Assembly (NCBI GenBank): GCA_021464525.1
Contig: JADRCO010000822.1
Location: 1-25,992 of the forward strand
DNA length: 25,992 nucleotides
Direction: 5' to 3'
Source: Rhizophagus sp. LPA8_4_AMF
Lineage: Eukaryota; Glomeromycota; Glomeromycetes; Glomerales; Glomeraceae
The notes under the pieces were generated by a model that was not told where the DNA came from, made no database searches, and worked only from the letters and a program-made list of their open reading frames with translations. A program made the position numbers and the translations under genes. Within the stretch, counting starts at the first letter, position 1. Every line of letters begins with the position of its first letter. Below, one piece after another: positions 1 through 10,425 of this stretch.

Positions 1-1418
1 TAATGTCTGAATTTAAATCTAGGCGTGAACATATTGTTGATTTTGTTAAAGATATTCCAAGTCGTTGCTCAATTACAACTGATATATGGTCAAGTATTAA
101 AAATGAAGCATTTATTGGAGTTACAATTCATTTTATTACTAATGAATGGAAGTTGAAACATTTTACACTTGAAGTTTTGCGAATAACTGGTTCTCATACT
201 GGCAATGCAATTTATGAAATTCTTAATCAACTTTTAGAAGATTTTGATCTTAAACAAAAAGTTATATCCATTACTACTGATAATGGAAGTAATATGGTTG
301 TAGCTTGTAGATTGTTAAAAAATGATTTTGACATTCAAACACCTGCATTAGATTTTATTCATTCTCGTTGTATATGTCATATATTAAATCTTGCAGTAAA
401 TGCAGGATTAAAACATATAGAAAATTTAATTAAAAAGTTAAGAAAAATAGTAAAACGTGTTAGGAGAACCCAATTATATCTTGAGGAATTAGAAAGATTA
501 GCAATTGCTGCTAATCGTACATTTAAGCATCCAATTTTGGATGTTAAAACCAGATGGAATTCTGTGTTCCTTATGGCTGAACGTGCATTAATTCTTAAGG
601 ATGATCTATCAATAATAAAATCTCGGCATCAACCACTTCAGGATATTTGGCTTAATGAAAGGGAATGGGAAAAAATTGAAGTAAGTGTTAATTTTTATTT
701 ATAATAATTATTAAATTATTATTTTATATTTAATTATTAATTAGCTTTAATTTAGCAACTGGTTAATCTATTATCACAATTTCATATTGCTACAACTGAA
801 CTTTCCACACAAACATATCCAACAATAGCATATGCAAGAGTAGTACTTTTAGGTTTACTTGTTGATCTTAATGAAAATAGACGTCATAACTATTCTCTTA
901 GTGAAGTTCTTTTGGCAATCCGTAATAAAATTCAAGAATATTGGGCTCACATTGATAAAATGACTCATGTTCCAGCATTTTTTGACCCAAGGTACAAAAC
1001 AATTGCATACAAAAACTTGGAAATTAATGAGATTCTTGAGCCCATTCGTATTAATTTTCCAGAGTCAGCTTTAAGTAATTTGCCATCTAATAATAATGCA
1101 TCCATATTTGTACAACGTTTATCTTCTGCACGTCAACAAAGAAATTCAAATACTGATGAATTGTTAAAATACTGGGAATCAGCAGATGCAAGTTTTGACA
1201 TAGAACCATTATCATGGTGGCATGCTCATTCAACAGAATACCCTATATTATCAAAAATGGCCCAGAGTTATTTATCTGTACAAGCTTCTTCAGTACCCTG
1301 TGAACAATTGTTTTCTTTAGCTGGTAATGTGGTAAGTAAAAAAAGAAATAGGTTGGACGAGGATACAACTAGGGCATGTTTGTGTTTAAGAAGTTGGATG
1401 ATTGAAGGAATTGAATAA
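1..1418 (+). CDS. hAT-family transposase, 3' part, two exons
   Basis: Cut-and-paste transposase of the hAT superfamily; the 5' end, where a BED zinc finger would be expected, lies before the window. Exon 3-680 joins exon 756-1418 across a GT-AG intron (681-755) in the same frame, giving about 446 visible residues and a TAA stop. The RNase H-like core shows the first acidic residue in CSITTDIWSS (near residue 27), the second in TTDNGSNM (near residue 93), and the CICHILNL motif typical of the family. The C-terminus is a clear hAT dimerisation domain: a WW pair, then YLSVQASSVPCEQLFS, then KKRNRL. The visible part is open throughout, so the copy may be young. The reading frame runs off the left edge, so the ATG at position 3 is probably internal. 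Confidence 0.93.
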
Positions 1419-1682
1419 CTCTCAAATATTTTTATTTAGTATAATAAAAATTTATATATATTAATTATATATAAGGAGTTTCCAATATTTTCTGGCAAAA
1501 ATTTACTAAATTATAAACATTATTAGCATTATTCATTTATTAACATTTATTAGTATTTTTTATTGGTTTATTGACAATTATTTAGTTATATTTTGTAAAA
1601 ATTATTAATAAAAAACTTTTAATAAGTTTAATGATATTGTTTAATTAACGAATTAATAATAAAATCAAAGAATTTTAAATTC

Positions 1683-1800
1683 GGTTTTGTACCAGTTTTA
1701 CAGTTCAGTTTTACCAGTTGGTTATGCGGTCAGTTCAGTTTTGGTTGAAAACTGCAGTTTTAAAACTGAAACTGAACCAAATCAACCGTTAGCATCCCTA
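1683..1800 (+). repeat. Likely right subterminal region and TIR of the hAT element
   Basis: After an AT-rich 3' stretch the sequence changes to a dense set of short CAGTTTT / AAAACTG motifs in both orientations, ending in GTTAGCATCCCTA. Its reverse complement starts TAGGGATGCTAAC, close to the CAGGGATG-type termini common among hAT elements. Subterminal motif clusters are also typical of hAT transposase binding. The predicted 8-bp target duplication would be ATTTGAGC at 1801-1808. The left end is outside the window, so neither the TIR pair nor the duplication can be confirmed here. Confidence 0.6.
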
Positions 1801-1940
1801 ATTTGAGCTAAGTCCAATAACTGGCTTAAGCTTTTTTAAGCCAGCTTATAAGCACTCAAGCCAATTTAAACATGACTCAGCTTGGCTCAGCTTAAAAAGT
1901 TTGAGCTAGCTTGCAAGCTGATTTAGCTTATGCAGAGTTT
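1801..1940. repeat. AGCTT/AAGCC-rich repeat with hairpin
   Basis: This stretch is packed with AGCTT, AAGCC and GAGCT motifs and contains a perfect 9-bp stem, CTGGCTTAA (1821-1829) against TTAAGCCAG (1836-1844). It reads like the subterminal region of another transposon into which the hAT element inserted. Family unknown. Confidence 0.35.
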
Positions 1941-1987
1941 TATTCAAAAGTTGGCTAATATTCTTGAAAAAAATCTTAATATAGTAA

Positions 1988-2186
1988 GGGCAGTGACAGA
2001 TATTAGGTAATATTTTAGGGGTGGGAGGATCAGCCAAAATTTTACGTGATATACAAATAAGCATTCTTATTGGTTAAAATTAATAATATATATATATTTA
2101 AATATTATTGGTTAAAAAAAAATCTTACCTAAGGGAGGGATAAGATCTTCTAATAAAGTAATATTAGGTAATATCTGTCACTGCTC
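1988..2186. mobile_element. Tourist-like MITE (PIF/Harbinger type), 199 bp
   Basis: The element starts GGGCAGTGACAGATATTA and ends TAATATCTGTCACTGCTC. The inverted ends share a perfect 16-bp core (1990-2005 against 2169-2184) and differ at one base in the outermost two. Each end is flanked by TAA (1985-1987 and 2187-2189), the 3-bp TWA-type duplication made by PIF/Harbinger elements. The interior is AT-rich with no coding capacity, as expected for a non-autonomous derivative. Superfamily assignment is inferred from target duplication and terminus. Confidence 0.72.
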
Positions 2187-2189
2187 TAA

Positions 2190-3990
2190 CCCCTTTATAA
2201 GTGTATTCTCTATAAGTGCACTTTCTCTCTATATGTATACTATGATTTGGTTCTAAGCTTGGGACTTAAAGCTAAGTACACTCCTTCTATGTTATATATG
2301 TGCAAGCAATTCTAAAGTCTTAAGTATATTGGAAACACCTCTGTCTATAAATACATTTATGTGACTATTATACAATATTGACTAGCTATTTGATTACAGT
2401 CAATTTTTTTATAAATTTATTTAAGTTAAATAAATTTGTAATAGCATTAATAAGTTATTGCATTTCATAAAATATATCAGTTCTTTTATTTTAAAATATA
2501 TTAGAAAGCATTTTAAATTAAAATAAATAAAAGGAAATTTTGAATTTAAAAGTTTTGTTAGATTCTTTATTGTCTATTTTTCTATTAGCTATTCTTTAAA
2601 TGCACACCTTTTCTAAATGCATATGTATAACCAGTTCTGAGATATGTGCACTTAGGAAGGTGTTACTGTAATACAGATAAAATATTATTAAATAAAGCAG
2701 TTAAATCAATAAAATTATTCTTTTGTATATTATAGTATCTAGCTAATTTCTCAATTAAAACTAACAGATCTTTATCAACAACAAATTTAGAATATTTCAA
2801 TCACCACTATATTCTATCTGTAAAGAAAAAGAAATAATACTAGTATGCTATTTAAGGGATTAATTTTATAAATAAAAATTTTAATTATAATAATCAACCC
2901 TTTTTTTAGTAATATTAAAATTTTAATAATTTTTATTTATTAATTATGTTAAAAATAAATATATATGACTTTTACTAAATAATGAGTAATATATATGAAT
3001 AAAACATTTTATTACTGATTAATTAGTTATTATTAACAGAAGGAGTGGCTGGTAAAGATTATAAAAAAAATAATAATACAGTAATAATAATAAATAATAA
3101 TAATAATAATAAAAAGAAAATTTATATTTAAAATTATTATAAATAATAAATTAATATAAAAAATTTCTTAATATACATTAGATATTTATATATATATTAT
3201 ATAATTTATAAAATTAACAAATATAATTTTTAAAAAAAACATATGTACATTTTTGTTTATTTTACAAGTTTACTTTTTCGCAAAGTGCTAATGTCATTAA
3301 TGTAACTATCAATAATAATTACGACAAGGATATTTTTTCTCATTAATATGCTAATGCTAATACAAACTTAGCTATTATTTTTTTCATATCTGTAAAATGT
3401 AAAATGCAAATAAATTAATATCACTTGTAAATACACACGTTTAAAAAATTCAAGATAAAATCTTTATTATAACATTGTAAAGTAATATGTAAGAAAGGGC
3501 CAGGCAACTAAGTAAAAAATGATTGAAAATGATTGGAGTAGATCTCATTTAAAGGGAGAAAAGAGTATTTAAAGAAAATTGATAGAGATAAAAATAATAA
3601 TAAAATGATTAATAAATAATAAATAATAAATAATAAAACTATCAGTATATTTAATTTGTAAAATAATTTAAAATTTATCATTCTGCATTAAGTAATTTTT
3701 TTATCGAAGATAATATCTAGTTATCTTATCAAATTCAAGAAAATCGACAAAAGGAACTAACAATCTTATCTTTATAAATACACAAACAAATATTCCATCA
3801 ATAAAAATATCCAAAGCTTTATTCTGATGATGCAACCAGTACAGGCGCATTTTCTGCCTTAGGATTATAATTTAAAGCTACAGCATAAGCTGTTATTTAT
3901 CACTAGTTTCTGAAATGAAACAGTATTTGATATTTTCCTTATTATAATTAGGAAATCTTTAGTGATATTGTGTTTAGAAAAGTTATATTC
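2190..3990. other. AT-rich intergenic stretch, no gene seen
   Basis: I see no supported coding region or RNA gene. It contains A/T homopolymer runs, an AAT microsatellite around 3066-3115, and an AATAAAT-type microsatellite around 3612-3650. The part next to 3990 is probably the 3' untranslated region of the minus-strand secreted-protein gene. Confidence 0.6.
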
Positions 3991-3996
3991 AACTAC

Positions 3997-4509
3997 TTAA
4001 TCTGACAAAAACGTCTGCAGTTCATACATGTTCGCTATATCTCTATTATCATAATATGTAGTCACTCCAGTATGCACATCTTCTGCTTTAATGTATGCTA
4101 AATCAGATGAACAGGAAAGTTTATTTTCAACACTAGCCCATGTTCTGACATATGGATTTTTAATACAAAGTACCTGAGCAGATCCATACTTATCATCATA
4201 ATTAACACAAATTTCATCCAGCTCACATGCTATAATAAAATGGTCAATAGTACCATCAGGAAGCATACAGTTAACGACTATTATTCTTATTTTATCGCAA
4301 TATAAAAAGAAGTGTGTCATTTTCATCATTACATTGGGCAAAATGAAAGATATACAGCGACTTAGAGACTGATTCGGTGGTTTATATTTTTCCAATTGGG
4401 CATGATGACTAGTTAATTTTGATGATACCTCTAGAGGTGCACCTACGATTATAGTTGTGATCGCAATTAAAAAGAAAGCATATATATACAATTTAGCAAT
4501 TATACTCAC
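3997..4509 (-). CDS. Small secreted cysteine-containing protein, no ATG start
   Basis: A 170-codon frame that reads as a secreted protein. It has a short polar start, a hydrophobic core (about residues 6-22) and a likely signal-peptidase site after VGA, leaving a mature part of about 146 residues. Cysteines lie at about 52, 71, 81, 95, 101, 115 and 133, an odd number. I do not recognise the family. Size and composition fit a fungal small secreted protein, possibly an effector candidate, but nothing shows a target. The first codon before the signal peptide is GTG, and an in-frame TAA lies five codons upstream, so no ATG serves this frame. The start may be lost, non-AUG, or supplied by an unseen upstream exon; a weak acceptor-like CTTAACGCATAAG sits just before it. 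A TATA box 54 nt upstream favours a promoter here. Confidence 0.6.
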   Translation of the reverse strand: MSIIAKLYIYAFFLIAITTIIVGAPLEVSSKLTSHHAQLEKYKPPNQSLSRCISFILPNVMMKMTHFFLYCDKIRIIVVNCMLPDGTIDHFIIACELDEICVNYDDKYGSAQVLCIKNPYVRTWASVENKLSCSSDLAYIKAEDVHTGVTTYYDNRDIANMYELQTFLSD

Positions 4510-4562
4510 TTTACTTATGCGTTAAGTTGTTTTTATAGAAAGATGTAAATGTAGAATCACAC

Positions 4563-4570
4563 TATTTATA
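4563..4570 (-). promoter_or_regulatory. TATA box of the secreted-protein gene
   Basis: On the minus strand the sequence reads GTGTATAAATAGTG. TATAAATA lies 54 nt before the GTG that opens the signal-peptide frame, a spacing that would give an untranslated leader of about 25 nt. The plus-strand gene at 20083 has TATAAAT at a similar distance. Confidence 0.45.
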
Positions 4571-4765
4571 CACTCTTCTTATGTATATCATTATGGTATA
4601 AGCGTTATTTATACAAATTTTATTCTTTGTTAAGCTTTATTTTGAAATTTTGCTATAAATTAAAATTCATTCTGTAATCTGTCTCAGATTCATAAAGAGT
4701 TTTAGGAGTAACCAGATTCCCCCCTTTTTTCCATTCAAAAAAAGAAAGGATAAACTATCAGGATA

Positions 4766-4891
4766 GACATTTTGCCGAAAATTATTTTACCAAAAATAAT
4801 CTCTGGCCTGAATTATTTATAATGCTGCATAATGTTGGCCTTATTTTTCGGTAAAACGTCTTTTCAGTGAAATGGCTTTTGGCAAAATGTC
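4766..4891. repeat. Nested inverted repeat with GACATTTTGCC ends (MITE-like)
   Basis: The outer arms are GACATTTTGCC (4766-4776) and its exact complement at 4881-4891. Inside lie second arms, ATTTTACCAAAAATAAT...GGCC on the left and GGCCTTATTTTTCGGTAAAACG on the right, around a loop near 4828. The motif (A/G)CATTTTGCC(G/A)AAA recurs within the arms. No coding capacity and no clear target duplication. It is probably a small non-autonomous DNA transposon of unassigned superfamily. Confidence 0.55.
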
Positions 4892-5140
4892 CTGTCTCCC
4901 ACAGATCTAAGAGGAAATACTAATTTTTCTGATAGTAGATCTGGACACTGATCCCAGAAATGTAAAAAGAAAATGTTTGAAATTTTTTTTCTTCTCAATA
5001 GTTAGGCTATCTTCCGCAGTACCAAAGGTACAAGGTAGCAAATTATTTTCCATAATGTTTGGCAAAAAGTACTTTATATTATATATATTTAGCAGTGATC
5101 ATTGACGCATGCAAAAAATAAAACCTAATATGGGAATGCT

Positions 5141-5540
5141 TTATTATTGTGATTTTCAAAATTATTGAAATTTGATAATTTGCATGTAATGAGAAAAAAA
5201 AAACAAATTTTTTTTTTCAAAAAAAACACATAAAAAATATATGTAATGTGTATAATATGTTATAAATCATAAAATATACTTTTTTATGCAAAAAAATTTT
5301 TTAAAATTTGATATAAAAATAAGATGATTGAAAATCATATGATATATTGAAATCTTTTGAGAGTGCTATAAGATTTTTGGCTTTAAAAAAAGTGTATTCT
5401 ATGATTCTATATCATAGACTCATAGTATTATACACATTACATATGTTTTTTAAGTGTATTTTTTGAAAAAAATTTTTTGTTTTTTTTTCACATTTTATGC
5501 AAATTATCAAATTTTAATAATTTTTGAAAACAATAATATA
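5141..5540. repeat. Large foldback element with ~115-nt imperfect arms
   Basis: The left arm (about 5141-5259) and right arm (about 5424-5540) are imperfect reverse complements along their whole length, including TTTGATAATTTGCAT / ATGCAAATTATCAAA and TATGTAATGTGTATAAT / ATTATACACATTACATA. The spacer is about 165 nt. A 12-bp direct repeat, ATGCAAAAAATA, stands just outside each arm (5109-5120 and 5556-5567); it could be a duplicated target or chance. Arm divergence suggests an old insertion. Confidence 0.6.
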
Positions 5541-5555
5541 TGTTTGAAAATACAT

Positions 5556-6494
5556 ATGCAAAAAATACAATTTTTTTATGATACTATATCTGAACTTGTT
5601 AAAATTGTGCAAAAGAAATGGTACAGTACTATCAAACCTTCTGCTTTAAGATTACATAATCTTTTTTATCCTTAGTTAGATTTAAGATGAAACCTGAAGG
5701 AGTAGATTTTATTCACTTTACTTATACTATTAAAAAGCTTATAAATCTTTTCAGATCAAAAAAAACTGGTGGAAAGAAGGTATCAAGCATGCTCAAAAAA
5801 CTTATCAAAGAATTATTAACTGATATAGTATCAGAAGTACCTGTTTCTATTGCTAAAGAGAACTTGAAAAAAGCAAGTAAAATTACAACCAGTAATTTTT
5901 TGCAACTCTTTAATAAATTAAAGATGTATTTTAAGGTCTTATTTACAGTTATTTTAATTTTAGGAAAGTTATATTTAAATGATATAAAGAATTAAAACCT
6001 GAATATAGTAAGAAATGAGGATATTAGTTAAAAGTGAGGTTAGAGAAGCAATTTCTGTGGCAAAAAGTTTGATAAAGTTTTTCAGAAAAGGATAGAAAGA
6101 TTTTCTTATTAAAGGATTTTTCAATTAATATATCTGATTTCTAGAATATTTTTTCTGTACATTATTTAGATCCTGTTCTACTAGAATTGATACCTCTAAT
6201 ATCATTTCAGATGATAGATAAGAAGACATCTCTTATAAAGATCATTAATGTAATCATAATATATAATATGTTTATATGATAGTATTTTTTTTAGAAATTT
6301 ATAAAGTTGTCTTCAGAATATTTCTTATATATAGGGTATTAGATTTGATTGCTAGAGAGTTCTTTTGAAATTAAGTCATCTATATTTTTGGAATTGTCAG
6401 ATATAATATTAACAATTTCAATAAGACTGATTATCTGATCAGAAGTTTCTTTAGCAACTTCAAATAGTCTTAAAGAAACTTTGCTTCTTTTCAT
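5556..6494. pseudogene. Decayed coding-looking patch of unknown family
   Basis: Several short frames here have amino-acid use that looks more protein-like than the surrounding AT-rich noise. On the plus strand, 5556-5675 contains YDTISELVKIVQKKW and 5687-5995 is a Lys-rich helical stretch including SEVPVSIAKENLKKASK. A short plus frame near 6015-6090 carries SEVREAISVAKSLIKFF, similar to the previous segment. On the minus strand, 6339-6494 encodes a 51-residue peptide containing ETSDQIISLIEIVNIISDN. I do not recognise any of these. They may be remnants of one repeated helical protein or of a transposon gene. Confidence 0.25.
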
Positions 6495-6499
6495 CAAAT

Positions 6500-8836
6500 A
6501 ATTCAAGTTAGTTTATATAAATTTTATTTGCATTTTTATCTACTGAAGTTGAGTTCTTTAAATACATTAACTTGGAGGTAACATTTGCAGTTGAAGGTTT
6601 ATCTTATGATCTTTTAAAGAGATCTGAAGAAAGAAAAGTTTTAATAACTTATTACATTTTTTATTAAGATAAATCACTTTTCCATTTTAATAAAGGTGAC
6701 TATATAGGAAAATATGACTATAACAGAAGTGACTATAGAGAAAGTTGACTGTATTTTTTTAATAGATTTATTTTTTCAAAATGTGTTGAAAGAAAATAAC
6801 TGAAGGTAAAAGAAAAAAAAATTTGACAATTTAACTATTTTGCTTACAAAACTTCAAAGTTTAAAATTTTTTTAAAGCTTAAAAATTAAATTTGTTAAAA
6901 ATCTTTAATAAAAGTAAAATCAGAAAGTTTAAAAAATAAAATCAGAAATTAAAAATGGTTAAAAATCTTTATAAACATAAATCAAAATTTAATTAATAAT
7001 TATTGAACATTAAAAATTGTTTATTAGAAATAATCAGAAAATTTAATTAATGAAATAATTGAAATCAGAAAGTTTAGTTATTAAATTTAATGAAAAAAAT
7101 CACAATTTTTTTAAGTTAAAAGATTAATGAAATTCTGCAAAATTGAAAAAATTTTCAGAATTGTACAAAACTGATTTGGCTATTAAACAAAATTCTGTAA
7201 AATTGCAGAATTTTGCTGTTTTTATAAATAAATGTTCAACTATTTGCAAAATTGCAGAATTTCACAGAAATGCATAAAAAAATGACAAAAAAAAGTAGAG
7301 ATCTGTTAATTTTACAGATCTTTGCAATTTTATACCTAAAAAATTTCCTGATGTTAGCTTAAATGGCTTATAAAAAGCTTTAGGATGGGGTCTCTTGTGA
7401 GATAAGGAATAGTATTAAATTTATTTATATTAATTAGTATAGATTTCATATGTATATGTTTCATCTGTTATCTTTTTAATAAAATTTAATATGCACTGCA
7501 AAAAAAAAATTAATAATCATTATTACTAACAATATTTAATAATACTTCAATAATTTTTAACTTTATAATTTTTTTTTAATAGTTTAATAAATTTGCTAAT
7601 AATATATGTATTATGTAAATTAATAAATACTTTTTTTTTATTAATTATCCTGAATATTGAAGGAATTAATAAATTAAATATGTAGTTTAGTAAAAATAAT
7701 AAAAAAAAAAGAAAAAAAAGTCTTTATATATATATTTGTTATATAACCTTTTCTATAAATTGTATAATAAAAATAACAATTAAGCAGTATTAGTTTTGGA
7801 TAGAAATATTAATAAAATTCTTTTAGAAATTATTATTTATTAATAATTTAACTTTATAATTTTTTAAGAATAATTTTTCATTTTTTTAATAAATTTACTA
7901 ATTATATATATGAATTAATAAATATTTTTTTTTTTCATTGTTTAGGAATTAATAAAATACTATATAATTTAGTAGAAATAAAAGAAAGTAAGGTCTTTTT
8001 GAATATTTTTTTTGTTATACAGTATATATAAACTTTTTTATAAATTATGTAATAAAAATGCAGGAATCTCGTATGTTGAGTTTTGGATGGATTTTAAATT
8101 TAGGATTTGATAAAAGTTTTGGACAAATTTTGGACATATTAAAGGCTGTTCAAAATCTGTTCAAAAACTGATAGTTTTGGATAAACATCCAAATATACAA
8201 ATAAATTATATAATTTTAGCCATCTGATATATATTATATTATTACATTATAATTATTTGTAATTTTGCATAAAAATTGGTTCATTTGACTTTATTTAATA
8301 TGAATTAATTTTATAATATTGCTTGTTCTCTTTTTGCAATATTACTGTTTGTTTTAAAATATTTTCAGTAATTTTAAAGTAAATATAAGTTTCTTTTTTA
8401 TCAATTTAATAAAATTATAAAAAAAATCTTTTTAAATGTTTGCATTCCAGCATATTAAATACTTTTGTGAAATTAGAAAGTTAGAATGACATTATTTTAA
8501 ATATTGCACAGATAAAGTATTCATAAATACAACAAATATATATGTGTATAAGTTTGATAGATTCTCAATTTCGGAGTACAATACCGAAAAACAAATATTA
8601 TTGTAAATCAAAATGAGATAATGATAGAATTTTTTTCATTTTTAAGAGACATAATTGGAATCATTTTATCTTATTTATCTTACAATTATCCAAATAATTA
8701 TATATATTTGTGTATAGATCAATTACAATATATTTTTCGTATAATTTTCGTTACAAATATATATTGTTAATGCCTTAAAATGTTGACTAATTTCGGGCAA
8801 ATTTTAGTGCAAATCATTTACTAAAGATATAAATTG
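6500..8836. other. AT-rich intergenic stretch, no gene seen
   Basis: No supported gene. 6780-7290 is built of loosely repeated AATCAGAAA(G/A)TTTA and ATTCTG(C/T)AAAATTG words, including the palindrome CAAAATTCTG / CAGAATTTTG (7188-7197 and 7206-7215). A diverged tandem duplication at 7553-8130 is listed separately. The rest is low-complexity A/T sequence. Confidence 0.55.
7553..8130 (+). repeat. Diverged tandem duplication, unit about 285-291 bp
   Basis: Two adjacent copies in direct orientation share a series of landmarks in the same order: ACTTTATAATTTTTT (7560 and 7851), a GGAATTAATAAA segment, AGTCTTT / GGTCTTT, TATAAATT...TAATAAAAAT (7754 and 8039) and AGTTTTGGAT. Offsets run from 285 to 291. 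Divergence is considerable, so the duplication is old. No coding sequence is evident in either copy. Confidence 0.5.
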
Positions 8837-8838
8837 TA

Positions 8839-9377
8839 TGGTGCCGGAAGTCTTAACTCGACAATCACGTGATTTTGTTTCAAATTTTGGTTTATCACGT
8901 GAATGGAAAATAGCCAATGAAAACTCGCGATTTTGTATGAAATGTGTCAAAAACAGATACGAGCATGTGTAAAAAAGGAAATCGGCTAAAAAGAATGCCG
9001 AAAGTTGACTAGTATTAGCATTTGTTTTAGAAAATTAAAGCTGATAAAACCAGAGTTGAAGTTTTGAGAGAAGGTTTTATATTTTAAGCTTCGGAATAAT
9101 TCTCAGTAAACAAATGTTAATCTTAATTTTTGCAAAATAAATCCATTTACGTGACCTTTTTGTTTCAAATTTAGGCTGATCATAATGAAATTATCGAATT
9201 TCAAATGCTTATAACTTTTTATGTAGGCATTTTTTTGAAAATCTGACCAGTAATTTAATAGTACTTGTCTTGAAGAACAAAGTTACCGGTTTATTTTTTC
9301 GAAATTCTATTTTTTTGAAGTGTTGAAAGATTTGTAAGTACTCCAATTTTATTGTCGAGTTAAGACTTCCGGCACCA
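8839..9377. mobile_element. Tc1/mariner-type MITE, 539 bp, perfect 27-bp TIRs
   Basis: The ends are perfect inverted repeats of 27 bp, starting TGGTGCCGGAAGTCTTAACT (8839-8865) with the complement at 9351-9377. The element is flanked by TA on both sides (8837-8838 and 9378-9379), the target duplication typical of Tc1/mariner. The 485-bp interior has no transposase-sized frame, so this is a non-autonomous copy mobilised in trans. Identical arms imply a recent insertion. The interior carries two TCACGTGA palindromes close to the left end. Confidence 0.85.
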
Positions 9378-9680
9378 TATTAGTTATAATCATTTTTTTT
9401 TTAAAAAAAAACAATTTTTTTAAATAAACAAACAAATAAAACTCCACACAAACCCAATTTTTAACGGTTAATAAGAATTTTTAATTCCAAATAAAAATGA
9501 TTAAATGCCACGTTTTTTTCATCTACCATGTAATTAATTAGGGTTTAAAAGACGCGTTTTTGATTTCCTTTTCTATCTAAACCGTTAATCATTTGTTTAT
9601 TTCTAATATTTAACATATTAGTGTAAAAAAACTTTTTTTTTTTTTTTTTAAAGTTAATCTTGATCTAATACGCAATTACG

Positions 9681-9756
9681 CATTGACAATTCTTATTGAC
9701 AGGTTCGATATCGACAGTTCGCATTGACAGCATTGACGGCATTTGACATTACGACA
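9681..9756 (+). repeat. Cluster of (A/T)TTGACA-like words
   Basis: Within 76 bases the words CATTGACA, TATTGACA, ATCGACA, CATTGACA, CATTGACG, ATTTGACA and TACGACA follow one another at 9-14 nt spacing, all in the same orientation. This could be a decayed short tandem repeat or a clustered protein-binding site. No gene starts nearby, which weakens a promoter reading. Confidence 0.4.
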
Positions 9757-10395
9757 AAAAAAGTAAACAAAAAAACTATAAATAGACTAATTAGGACTTT
9801 TGAATATTAAAGTTTTGATTTAATAAGAAATAATGAAGTTTTATTAAGTCAAAGATCTATAAATTACAGAAATGTTTTGGTTTGTAAGAAATTTTTTTTG
9901 GCAATAAGTTCTCGATATATTAATATATTTATTATATACCGAAGTTGGACATACCTATTTACCGTTAACCGCCTTTTAAAATATTTTCATAAAAAAGAAT
10001 ATGGAACCTTATTTATGTATTTCGATATGACAAAGTTTTCTTCCATATACCGAAGATTTAACCCTAAACGGTGAGTAACTTTTTGGTGTAAATGAGAATT
10101 TAACTGTTATGCATACATTCTCAAAAAAGGGTTAATCTTTGTACGACAAGAAAGAAAAAAAAATTATACCTGTTTTTTTACTTCAATATTCTTCTCTAAC
10201 TTCTATAACCTATATATAATTTATTATACTTTATACTTTCGACAAACTTTTTTTTCTCTTTTTTCTTTTTTTTTCAATTTCCAAGAATTTTTATCAACAT
10301 CTCATCTATATTGCTTATATTTTATTTACTAATCACGTGAGAAACATTTCCAGGAGTTCCGAGAATACCTGAATTTAACCGGTTTCAAAATCCGA

Positions 10396-10425
10396 AATAG
10401 TCTACAATAGTCTAAAATAGTCTGA
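10396..10425 (+). repeat. Three tandem 10-bp repeats AATAGTCTNN
   Basis: AATAGTCTAC, AATAGTCTAA and AATAGTCTGA stand directly end to end. A small tandem repeat, close to one helical turn per unit; no function is suggested by its surroundings. Confidence 0.6.
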
